From positions 540,439,467 through 540,503,466 of the forward strand of contig OX422213.1 in NCBI GenBank assembly GCA_949130495.1: a stretch of DNA of 64,000 bases. Reading direction: 5' to 3'. Below are positions 22,080-31,695 of this stretch, piece after piece. The DNA comes from Sambucus nigra. Lineage: Eukaryota > Streptophyta > Magnoliopsida > Dipsacales > Adoxaceae. Below the pieces are notes generated by a model. The model searched no databases, was not told where the DNA came from, and saw nothing but the letters and a program-made list of their open reading frames with translations. Within the stretch, counting starts at the first letter, position 1. Each line of letters opens with the position of its first letter. A program made the position numbers and the translations under genes.

Positions 22080-22725
22080 GGACCTAAGGATGAGGACCGA
22101 TTCTGTAGGTCGAAGCCAATTATGAGAGGATTGAAGATGAGGATGACCAATTCTGCGAGTCGAAGCCAATTCTGAGGGCTTGGAGATGAGAGTGACCGAT
22201 TCTGCGGGTTGAAGCCAATTCTGAGGGCTTAAAGGGGCATGTTAGGGATGGTCTTAAAGGAAAGATTTAGGTCAATTTCAAGGACCTACAGCAATTATGG
22301 GGGTAACCAATTCTGTGGGTCGAAGACAATTCTGAGGGCTTAGGTTGTGATGACCAATTATGCGGGTCGAAGCTAATTCTGAGGGCTTGATGACCGATTC
22401 TACGGGTCGAAGTCAATTCTGCGGGATTAAGATGAGATGACCAATTCTACGGGTCAAAGCCAATTCTGCGGGCTTAAGGTGAGATGACCAATTCTGCGAG
22501 TCGAAGCCAATTCTGCGGGCTTAAGTTTGAAATGACCAATTCTGTGGGTTGAAGCCAATTCTGCGGGCTTAAGGTGAGATGACCAATTATGCGGCCAATT
22601 CTACGGGCTTAAGGTAAGATGACCAATTCTGAGGGTCGAAGCCAATTTTGCGGGCTTAAGGTGAGATGACCAATTCTGAGGGTCGAAGCTAATTCTGCGG
22701 GCTTAAGTTGAAATGACCTCGGGGA
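22080..22725. repeat. Minisatellite, ~47-bp units
   Basis: About a dozen units, each with two CCAATTCTGCGGG-type half-units: GACCAATTCTGCGGGTCGAA followed by GCCAATTCTGCGGGCTTAAG. The half-unit spacing is ~23 bp. Early units are irregular and later ones nearly uniform. It lies next to the 3' LTR of the Tat element, where Tat/Ogre elements are known to carry hypervariable tandem repeats. Confidence 0.9.
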
Positions 22726-23198
22726 ACTCTACCGGGGAAATTACCTCGTGATTTTAATTTGATCTAGGGAGTTGATTGCTCGGGAAATCCGTATGTGTCT
22801 TCTAGAGACTTTATCGGGGGAACAACCAATTTGATGTTGGGAAAGTGATTAGGTGGTCCAGGGTTTGAACGCATTTCTCGGGGAAAATTGAGACCTTTAG
22901 GAAATAGGAGATGATCCTGAAGTTTTGGACATTGCCGGGGAGAGATTCGCTTGTCTTTTGAGAGTTTCGCTGGTGAAATAGGGGTTCTGCTTGAGGAAGT
23001 GCGAAATTTTCTTGGTGAAAATGTTCTAAATCATTTTCAGGATTTTTAGGAATTTTCTGAGGATTTTTCAGGGTTTTCTGGTATTTTTTGGAAATTTCTG
23101 TGCAAAAATTTATGGGGGCTTCCGGTCGGCATCGTATGGAGGGTACCATTCGGTAGTGGCACGGAATTTTGGACTACCTCGAGAAGGTAAAAGTTCAA
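22726..23198 (+). other. Leader and spacer upstream of antisense gene A
   Basis: About 470 bp rich in GGGG/GGGGA and TTTTCAGG motifs. No open frame of note on the plus strand. Confidence 0.4.
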
Positions 23199-23260
23199 TG
23201 CCGATCGGTAGGTTTGGGGTTAGTTTCGATCGGCATGACCCTTGGCATCCTATATAAAGG
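23199..23260 (+). promoter_or_regulatory. Promoter of antisense gene A
   Basis: ATGCCGATCGGTAGG (23198-23212) and CGATCGGCATGACCC (23227-23241) precede TATATAAAGGGG (23251-23262). CCCCTCATTT follows the TATA box, matching CCTCATTTG at the same place after the LTR TATA box. The start codon is ~95 bp downstream. Confidence 0.6.
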
Positions 23261-25337
23261 GGCGAATTCCCCTCATTTTTCACAGCTTCTTTGCCTTCTC
23301 TCTTTCTGCAATTTTCTTCTGCGAATCGTTCTAGCATTACGATCTCTAAAAATGGTCTCTTTTGTGAGCATTGCAGTACACCGGGAATGGTTAGCTGTTG
23401 ATGACTGGGCAAACGTGGAGTGGAGGGCCAGGGTGCCTCTTGCTTTGGGGAGCGAGAACTCTTTTGACGCATTCGAGTCGGTTGTGGATGAGCGGACCAT
23501 GTTGCGGGAGCCGTTGCGTCATCGCTCTTCGAGGGTGGTGAAACCTAGTGGTTATGTAAGTAAACTGACTTTTGGCATTCTCTTTTTTGTGGAATTCCTT
23601 TTTTCTTGGATTCTGAAAAGGTTTTTCTCTTTTGGTAGTCTGATGTTTCTTTATCGAATATGCGTGCCCGCGGGACGAGTGGACTTAAGGATGTCTAGGA
23701 GCATCTTCCACCTATGGTGCGCTGGGTGGTATCCTCAGCAGGCTTTGGGAGGTTGGCGTCTGTGCTAGATGACACGCCTCGTTCGACGGCAGTCTTATGC
23801 GCTATGGGGGAGAGGTGGTGGGACACTACACATACCTTTCATTTTGGTTTTGGGGAGATGACTATGACTCCCATAGATGTGAAGCAGTTGTTGGGGTTGG
23901 ATTGTGATGGAGAGCGAATAGATGTGGATTGCTCTTTGTGAGTGAGGCCAGAGGCGGTGCGTGCGGTGCTTGATGATATGTGGAGGATAGTGTCTGCGGA
24001 CTCCATCCGTTTGTTGCTGCTGAAGGATTTTTTGCTGGGCAGGGTGATTGATGTGGAGGATGGGTTGCAGGTGAGGCAGATGGCCCGATTATTTATTTTG
24101 CTGGTGTTGGGGGGATTTTTGGTGGCGTCGAGCGGCGACGTTGTCCACTTATGGTTTTTACCATATCTGAGGATGTTTTCGAGCATCCCTCTATATGATT
24201 GGGGGAGCCTGACTTTGACAACCCTTTATTTTTACTTGAATGCATTCTTTCGGTGTTGCCGACAGTCTTTCAGTGGAGCTATGTATCTTTTTTAGGTATT
24301 CTATAATTTTGTGCAATTTCCTTTCATGCATTCGCATTTTCCTTATGCATCTCTTGTTTATTGCGAAATTTTTGTCTTTGACAGACGTGATTCTATGAAA
24401 TGATCGGGTGTAATGCCCAGCTGATTTCTTTAAAGGACGAAATCATTGGGGATTTTTACCGGTTGCATCGATGGCGCAAGGCCAATCGGCAGTCGAGGAG
24501 GTCTCTCTCTCTAGAGGCGGTGCGTCAGGTCTTGAATGGCCTGACCAGTGATAGGGTAAGACTTTTTTCTTCTTTAGTCTAAGACCTTTGTGTGCTCTGG
24601 TTACATATTTCCTTATATTTTGCTGGGGATTTTTCAGGTGACCTTTTACCCTTGGGAGACAACCGTTCAGGATACGGGGTTGACTGGAGTAAATGCGCAG
24701 ATGATGCGTTTGTTGGTGCATGAGTTTGGCCACTCTTGGTATCTCGGGGTGAGGGTGGTCTGACAGATTGCTGAGGGGGAGGTGGTGGTGCCACCTGTGA
24801 GGCCCCCTATGTCTATGGGGCAGGAGCGACTGCTGCCGAAGGATGCGAGGATCACTGCGATGATTGGTGAGTCCTACATGTTGTACACCGATACGACTGT
24901 ACCGTATGATTATATGGACTTTGTCACATGCTGGCTGATGGCGCCCAGCATATATAATGCACTTCCCTTCCCTCCTACAGGTTCGAGTCGGCCAGTGGGG
25001 TCCTTCCATAGCGGTGGTGGTCCTTCGACATCTGCGGCGGTGGTGACTTCGGAAGTTCCCTTTATGCTACTGCATACTCCTTCATATAATATTCGGAGGG
25101 CTGATGGAGGGATGGTGCCTATGTTGCATCGTCCTCATGTGATGGACCCAGAGGAGTTGGGTTTGATAGAGGAGGTTCTTAGTACTGAGGTACATCTTTT
25201 ATGTTCTTCTCCTTTGGTTTCTTTTGACCTTTCTGCTTGACACTGATTCTGCCTTTTCTTGCAGCATGTCCAGGTGTCCACTACTTGGCTGAGGGATATT
25301 AGGGACTGGATATCTCACTACACCAAATCTGCCCATT

Positions 25338-25580
25338 TGTCAAGGTCATTGACCTTGACAAATTCACCTTGTCAAGGTCAATGACCGTGACATTTCGAGG
25401 CGAGACAACTTTTTTTGTCACGGTCGTGTCACGGTCAATGACCTTGACATAAAACTCGCGTTTTGTGTCACGGTCGTGTCACGGTCATTGACCTTGACAC
25501 GTTTTGTCACGGTCAATGACCGTGACAAAGCCGTGACCCCTTGTAAAAAAATTGTCACGGTCATTGACCGTGACAATTCT
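25338..25580. promoter_or_regulatory. Left subterminal repeat array of CACTA 1
   Basis: Close-packed palindromic motifs of the form GTCACGGTCA-TGACCGTGAC, with GTCAAGGTCA and GTCACGGTCGTGTCAC variants. In CACTA elements such arrays bind the TNPA-type accessory protein. The right end (30706-30920) has the same set. Confidence 0.8.
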
Positions 25581-25789
25581 GGGCAGAATTAAAAAAAAAC
25601 TGCTGGGCAGTATGGCCACTGCCACTGCCCAGCAGTATATTTGTATCTGTTATAGCAACGTTGTACCTGTTCCACACATCATATATCCGAACAAACTAAA
25701 GATAATGCAAATATATATTCAAATAAGAAACTATTTAAAAAGAAACAACATCACCATCATTTTATCTCAAATCTACAAACTATTTGCAT

Positions 25790-25920
25790 GGAAAAGAGAT
25801 TTTGTACCGCGACACTCGGGAACACCTCCTTATCCTTCCCTTCTCGTCCGAGTAGCCACATAAGTAGAGCATATGTGGCCTACCCTTAGGGCCACTCCCT
25901 GTCCCCTGAATTGAAATAAA
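25790..25920 (-). pseudogene. Transposase_24-type (TNPA-like) remnant of CACTA 1
   Basis: Minus-strand residues around GRPHM and YVATRT resemble the GPGGKPHRVDAYVAIRTKK stretch at 59230-59345 in the second CACTA element and the plant Ptta/En/Spm family. Only this scrap remains, so the element lacks its accessory gene. Confidence 0.5.
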
Positions 25921-26113
25921 GTAAAATTAGTATCCGCCCCTCAAATATAGATAAATATAAATTGTAATTGAAATCGAAATCGAAATTGACATATAAATAT
26001 AAATACATTACCTGTATTGTCACTCAAACAGCTAACTTGAGCTCATATGGCACCTCCTTTCAACTAATGTACCCCGGGCAATCGTGTCAATTATAATTCT
26101 CTTCATATCTAAA

Positions 26114-26342
26114 CACTAAGAAATACCATAATCCTATGGAGGTATGCGTTGCAAATTCCTTCCAACCGTTGTGTAGCCAAAAATCAGCAGTTGAAGTTGT
26201 CAACTCCACCTTTGAATGGGGTATGGAAAGTGGTGGGGTATGGAAAGTGGAATTGACAACTTCAACCGGTGATGTTTGGCTACGTAACGGTTGGGAGGAA
26301 TTTGCAGAGCATCGCTCCATAGGATTATGGTATTTCTTAGTG
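26114..26342. repeat. Foldback with CACTA...TAGTG ends
   Basis: Arms of about 105 bp are inverted copies: CACTAAGAAATACCATAATC pairs with GATTATGGTATTTCTTAGTG. Pairing continues through GTTGAAGTTGTCAA and its complement, with a short loop of tandem GGGGTATGGAAAGTGG. The ends have the CACTA signature but no clear 3-bp duplication. Confidence 0.8.
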
Positions 26343-26346
26343 TTCG

Positions 26347-26407
26347 GATAGACGAAGAGATTCAGTCTCCTCTCCACAAATAGGACACCCCAAATAACTA
26401 TGTACTA
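26347..26407. repeat. 60-bp copy of TNP2 coding sequence
   Basis: GATAGACGAAGAGATTCAGT and the next ~40 bp match 28612-28672 inside the TNP2 exon, with about one mismatch and the same orientation. It abuts the foldback and lies downstream of the transposase stop codon. Confidence 0.85.
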
Positions 26408-26591
26408 ATCACCTATTAAAGGTAAGAAGCGTATATTCATGGATTAGTATAAACAAAACTTAGATGTAGTTGGAATATTTATGTATTAATCTCCTCTCCA
26501 CACACGCACACTACACAAGAGTGAAAATGATAAAGTGCAGATCAAGTAAAAGCATTAAAAATGGATGTTTCGGTACAAATTGAAATAATTA

Positions 26592-29498
26592 TTACAAATT
26601 GAAAAATTGTTTCAAATTCGGGTTATCATCAAAAATGGATTGATATTCGGTAGGAGCAGCCAAGTCATCCACACTACTATTTAGACGCCTTGGCGCGTGT
26701 TGGACAATTGACCACGGCTCGTTGTTGATATACTCCGAGTAAAACACTTGCTTAACCTTTTGAAATGCACAAACAAACGGCTCATCGCTCACGTGGTCGT
26801 TGCTCTTCAACTTGGACAAGTCAACCATGATCAAATTGGTGACAGGATCAACTTTAGAAGCATTTTTATCCTCAACTCTTACCCATTCACAGTAAAATAC
26901 AACCTCTTTGAAGCTTATATAATCCAATTCAAATATATTTTGAATTACACCATAGTAAGTCATTTCAGCTTCAACGAGGTTTTTATCTTTTGCGCTTGCT
27001 CGAAAGAAAGTAAGAGCCTTGTATGAAATACCCGAGTTCTGTACATTTGTACTTTCCTCGTACACTTTAGCGCCGAAAATGTAACCGTTCAATCGATATT
27101 TTTTGTACTCTTGTGCCACGAACAAGGGTCCAGTGGCTAGACGAGCAAGCCTTGATGTCGCATCACCCATCTTTAGGAGCTGAGAATATAGATAAATTAA
27201 TTATATTAGTTGTAAAATATGAGTGTAATGTAACGTTATATAACGACTGTTTTCATTGTAATTACCTCTTGTGTCAACCATAGCCTAAATTCGCTGTCTG
27301 ATTGTACCACTGTTTTTCGTCTTTTATTGTTCTCACGGGCTTCATATTTACTGCATATTACAAAATTAATCATGTATAAAATAATCTAAAATAATGTTAA
27401 ACATTATAATATTCGAAACTTACTTTTTCCATTCTTCGACATCTTCATGTGTGTCAAATAGATAACGAGCTACTTGTTCATGTTGCAAACTCGTTAATTT
27501 CACTCGTTTTCCCATCACATTACCACCATCATCGAGGAATTCATCAGTGTCATCAACGCTGGTAGAGTCAGTCATATATTCCCGAGTATATATTGATGAC
27601 TCCACGGTGATGTATTCCTCTGCAATTGATCCTGCAATGTATCGCGTATTCTTGACGTAATCTTTAAAAACTTTCATCAATCTTTCAAACGGATACATCC
27701 ACCGATATCTAACTGGACCACAAAGAAGTGCCTCGTCGCATAGGTGTACCAACAAGTGAACACTTATGTCAAAGAATGCTGGGGGAAAGTACTTCTCCAA
27801 TACACAAATCGCTTCGTTCACAGCCAATTTTGCGGCCACTATGTGTTCTCGATTCACTACCTTCTCACACAAGAGGGAGAAGGTAATACTAATTTGCATA
27901 ATAGCCCTACGCAAATCCTTGTGCTTGGAGAAACAGTGCTTAAACAATAGAGGAACCAATTGCATGATCACATGCCAATCGTGGGACTTACACTTATGTA
28001 AATCATGAGTAGCATAATTCACAATCCTTTGCAAGTTGGACGAAAAAGTAGATGGGCCCTTCAAACTATATATTGTGTCTAGAAGCACCTTCCTTTCCTC
28101 ACTCGTCAAAGTAAACGCACCAGGGGGAATTATTGTCCTTCCCCTACTATCTTCTTTCAACCATAGTTGTGGTTTAAGTTTTAACGTTTTAAGGTCTTTT
28201 CGTGCATTTTCTCCATCCTTCGAATGACTCCCCCCAAGGCAAGTACCCACAATATGTTCAGCGAAGTTCTTCTCTGCATGCATCACATCCAATACATGGT
28301 GCACCGGGTTTTTCTTCCAATAAGGCAAGTCAAATAAAATTGACCTCCGAGACCATGCCTTTCTTATCTCAGTTTCATTCCCAGTTGGGGTCTTCTTATG
28401 CTTGACATTCTTAAATTTGGGATTCTTACCTGGCATATTTGGGCCACATTGAGAAGATTTACTTTCAATTTCTGAACCCGAAAGTTGTCTCGGCGGTAGC
28501 CTATGTTCAACTCCGCCCAATAAAAAATTGGAAGCTTTCTCAAATCTGAAACTATGAGCTGGGGGTAAAAACCTCCTGTGGCAATGGTATACATTTTTTA
28601 AGCTGGAGGATAGACGAAGAGATTCAGTCTCCTCTCCACAAATAGGACACCCCAAATAACCATGTACTACACATCCGAATAATGTCCCATAAGCTGGAAA
28701 ATCATGAATTGCCCACATCAACATAGCTTTCAGCGTAAACTCTTCTTTTCTAAAAGAGTCAAATGATTGCACACCATCTTCCCACAACTCATTTAATTCT
28801 TCTACCAAAGGAGCCAGGTAGATATCAATGTCTTCACTTGGTGCCTTTGGCCCAGGTATCAATAAAGCCATCATCGAAAATTCAGGTCTCATACACTGTG
28901 AAGGAGGGAGGTTGAGTGGGGCTAGGATCACTGGCCATACACTCTGATTGGTGCTTAGATTTCCAAATGGATTGAAACCATCTGTTGATATAGCCAAACG
29001 AATGTTGCGTTGTTCTCGAGCAAAATCGGGATACTCATAATTCATCCTCCGCCAGGCAGTAGAATCAATAGGATGACGCATGATATTACCCCCTACTTCT
29101 GCCCTAGCATGCCAAGTCATTGCCTCTGCAATCCATGGTACTGTGAAAAATCGCTTTAATCTAGGCCCAACGGGAAAATATTTCAATACTTTTTGAGGCA
29201 CTTTTGAGCTTGTGCCTTCCTTACTAGTAGATTGGACATATCTAGGTTCATCGCATACCGGACAACGATCGAGATTTTCATACTCCTTTCGGTATAGTAT
29301 GCAGTCATACACACAAGCATGAATCGATTTATACTTCATTCCCAAACCTTTCAAACTGTTCTTCATAACAGGATAGCTATTTGGATAATTCAAATACACA
29401 AATAAATTCATGGGATAATTCAAATACAAAAATAAATTCATGGGATAATTCAAATACAAAAAGAAATTCATGTATTGACCACATACACGCACACACAC
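26592..29498 (-). CDS. CACTA TNP2 transposase with DUF4218 and DUF4216 regions
   Basis: Three exons on the minus strand: 29498-27424, 27350-27266 and 27179-26592, with GTAAGT and GTAATT donors and TGCAG and CTCAG acceptors. Joined, they stay open for over 900 codons. Exon 1 holds the TNP2 (Transposase_21) core: KSIHACVYDCILYRKEY, CPVCDEPRY, ISTDGFNPFGN (Asp), LGCPICGEETESLRL and LDVMHAEKNFAEHIVGT (Asp). It continues into a DUF4218-type region (SVHLLVHLCDEA, YRWMYPFERLMK). Exon 3 is DUF4216 (EYKKYRLNGYIFG, QVFYSEYINNEPW). The normal N-terminal ~250 residues are missing, replaced by ten-residue repeats, so the start at 29498 is doubtful. Confidence 0.88.
29383..29472. repeat. 30-bp in-frame tandem repeat, three units
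   Basis: Units start GGATAATTCAAATACA at 29383, 29413 and 29443 and translate on the minus strand to NYPMNLFLYL-type decapeptides just before the TNP2 core. Confidence 0.9.
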
Positions 29499-29589
29499 AC
29501 ACTATCTAAGCTGTTCTATAGGTATAAAAACAATTATTATCCAATTATTATCCAACTATTATCAATTATTTATTTTGAATGTAAATAAT

Positions 29590-30605
29590 ATTCAAAACCC
29601 CACCCACCCCCGCCCCCACCCCCACCCCCTCAGATTAATTCAAGACATAAGACCCTAAAGGGAATCCAAATTATTTCTTGGATGTGAATTCCTCCAAATT
29701 ATGATCTCATACCTATTCACACAATGATGGGGGAGGGGGTGGTGGAGGGGGGCAGGGGGTGGGGTGGGGTGGGGTGTGTGTGTCCGTAGGTGCGTAGGTG
29801 TGCGTGTGTGTGTGGCGTAGGTGTGCGTGTGTGCGTAGGTGTGCGTGTGTGCGTAGGGGCGTAGGTGTGCGTGTGTGTGTGGCGTAGGTGTGCGTGTGTG
29901 CGTAGGTGTGCCCACCCCACCCCACCCCCTCCCCCCCTCCACTACCCCCTCCCCCACCCTGCCCCATCCCGCCCCACCCCCACCACACACCACCACACAC
30001 ACACACACACACACACACCCCACCCCACCCCACCCCCTCCCCCTGCCCCCTGCCCCCCTCCACCACCCCCTCCCCCACCACACACCACCACACACACACA
30101 CACACACCACTGTACCCCACCCCCTGCCCCCCTCCACCACCCCCTCCCCCCTCCCCCAAAACACACCCACCCCACCCCACCCCACCCCCTCCCCCTGCCC
30201 CCCTCCACCACCCCTTCCCCCACCACACACCACCACACACACACACACACACCACTCTACCCCACCCCCTGCCCCCCTCCACCACCCCCTCCCCCCTCCC
30301 CCAAAACACACCACCACACACACACACACACACTGCACCCCACCCCACCCCACCCCCTGCCCCCTCCACCGCCCCCTCCCCCACCCTGCCCCACCCCGCC
30401 CCACCCCCTGCCCTCCTCCACCACCCCCTCCCCCACCCTGCCCCATCCCGCCCCACCCCCCACACACGCACACACATACACACACACATATATATATACA
30501 CGTACACACATAAATATACAAACAAATATATATATAAATGGAAGAGAGAGAGAGAGAGAGAAATTGGACCTGAGAGAGAGAGAGAGAGAGAGAGCAGCGT
30601 CGAGT

Positions 30606-30657
<52 letters not shown>

Positions 30658-30660
30658 AAC
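29590..30660. repeat. Compound simple-sequence tract in CACTA 1
   Basis: Over 1 kb of expansion. CCCCACCC runs (29597-29632) are followed by a G-rich/GTAGGTGTGCGTGTGT section (29728-29905), then five or more 60-110-bp C-rich units alternating CCACCCC, CCCCTCC and (CA)n (29908-30460), then TATA and (GA)n (30540-30652). The G-rich left half and C-rich right half are roughly complementary. Long open frames on both strands here are artefacts of repeat composition. Confidence 0.9.
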
Positions 30661-30705
30661 GGTGGGAGGGAAAAAAGAAGGGGGAAAGTTATTTTGCTGG
30701 AAAAG

Positions 30706-30920
30706 TTGTCACGGTCGTGTCAAGGTCTTTGACCGTGACACGAATTGTCACGGTCATTGACCGTGACACGACCGTGACAAATTGAATTGTCACGGGCTTG
30801 TCACGGTCAATGACCGTGACAATTTGTTGTCACGGTCGTGTCAAGGTCAATGACCGTGACATAAAACGCGTGTTTTTTTGTCACGGTCAATGACCTTGAC
30901 AAGGCTGGCCGGCTGAAAGG
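30706..30920. promoter_or_regulatory. Right subterminal repeat array of CACTA 1
   Basis: GTCACGGTCGTGTCA, GGTCATTGACCGTGACAC and related units, inverted copies of the left array, ending 30 bp before the terminal TAGTG. Confidence 0.8.
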
Positions 30921-31100
30921 TGACAATTTGCCCATTTTGGTGTAGTGTCTTCGATGACTGCCCATATTCAGGATGCAGTTCTTGCTCCTTATTTCTTGGT
31001 ACGATCTGCCTCGTCCAAGGAGGAGTCTGGTTCAGGTAGCGGCGGTGCGTCATCTCGGTGCCGGGGAAAGAGAGCGCGTCGTAGGGGTGGAAGCTCTTAG

Positions 31101-31469
31101 GAGAGAGAGGTAAAGATTAGGTGAGAGAGAGAGAGGGAGAATGTGGGTTCGGGCTGAGTCTCGTTTGTTTTTTTCCTTTTCTTTATTTTCCTGCAAAAAT
31201 GATGTAACACAGAAACATATCTATGCAATGCAATGAAGTTTTTTTTTATTATCTTCTGTTAATGATGAATGAATACATGCGCTTTTTACTTTGTTGCTGA
31301 GACCGCAAAAAGAAATATTTTTGGGATTTTTAAAGAAAGTTTTATTCAAAATGAGAATTTATATAAAGATGAAAAGGGGATTTTTGAAATTCTGTTGAGA
31401 ATATCAATTTATTTTGAGTTTTCTGAATTTTGATAAGAGAAGAAAAAGGAAAATTTTCAAAAGTAGGGG
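31101..31469 (+). other. 3' flank of gene A
   Basis: GA-rich start, then T-rich sequence with AATGAAT-type polyadenylation-like signals near 31230-31275. No gene. Confidence 0.4.
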
Positions 31470-31636
31470 TTGCCGATCGGCAAGCACCTTGTCCTGCCTA
31501 TCGACAGGTCAGTCTAGTCTCATCAATTCAAAGCTTTGATTAGTACCCTCTTCAGCCTTTGGTACCTTGTGGGGTAGGATCTCTTCCGATTTCTGTAAAG
31601 GTTATCTCTTTTGTGGGAGTTTTCAAGTATAAAAGA
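31470..31636 (+). promoter_or_regulatory. Promoter of antisense gene B
   Basis: TTGCCGATCGGCAAGC followed by GTCCTGCCTATCGACAGG (31470-31508) aligns with plus-strand LTR bases 21279-21316 (TTGCTGATCGGCATAGC, GTCCTGCCAATCGATAGG). TATAAAAG at 31628-31635 lies 60 bp before the ATG at 31696. Confidence 0.6.
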
Positions 31637-31695
31637 GGGGTAAGAGTGGAGTGTTTTCATTACGCCTTCACATCCTGACTTTCTTGTTCTGTGAG

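Larger units (their letters stand above)
25316..30947 (-). mobile_element. CACTA (En/Spm) transposon 1
   Basis: The ends are CACTACACCAAATCTGCCCA and GCCCATTTTGGTGTAGTG, flanked by the 3-bp duplication TCT (25313-25315 and 30948-30950), inside an exon of gene A. Removing the element and one TCT restores the reading frame exactly. It encodes a TNP2 transposase with a DUF4216 C-terminus on the minus strand. Subterminal arrays of GTCACGGTCA/TGACCGTGAC motifs lie at both ends. The companion Transposase_24-type gene is nearly all lost. A long simple-sequence tract fills the transposase 5' side. Confidence 0.95.
23352..31100 (+). pseudogene. Plant mobile domain gene, antisense in the Tat element (gene A)
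   Basis: Five exons with GT-AG introns can be read: 23352-23555, 23639-24295, 24385-24555, 24638-25189, and 25265-25315 joined across the CACTA insertion to 30951-31100. The protein resembles the plant mobile domain (PF10536): LPPMVRWVVSSAGFG, ERWWDTTHTFHFGFGEMTM, the DVKQLLGLDCDG segment, SSGDVVHLWFLPYL and HSWYLGVRVV. It ends with a basic, NLS-like GKRARRRGG. Five in-frame stops (TAG 23696, TGA 23939, TAG 24293, TGA 24388, TGA 24761) inactivate it. Proteins of this family occur in host silencing factors and in transposons; what it did for this element is unknown. Confidence 0.8.

Noticed and set aside
22080..22725. CRISPR-like regular repeats
   Set aside because: No spacers; units are adjacent and the context is a plant retrotransposon.
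22811..23500. Minus-strand frames overlapping gene A
   Set aside because: Opposite-strand shadows; the plus strand has recognised mobile-domain sequence and splice sites.
29655..30785. Open frames of 200-306 codons on both strands
   Set aside because: They arise from simple repeats (CCCCACC, CA, GA) that lack stops in every frame; no domain and no codon structure.
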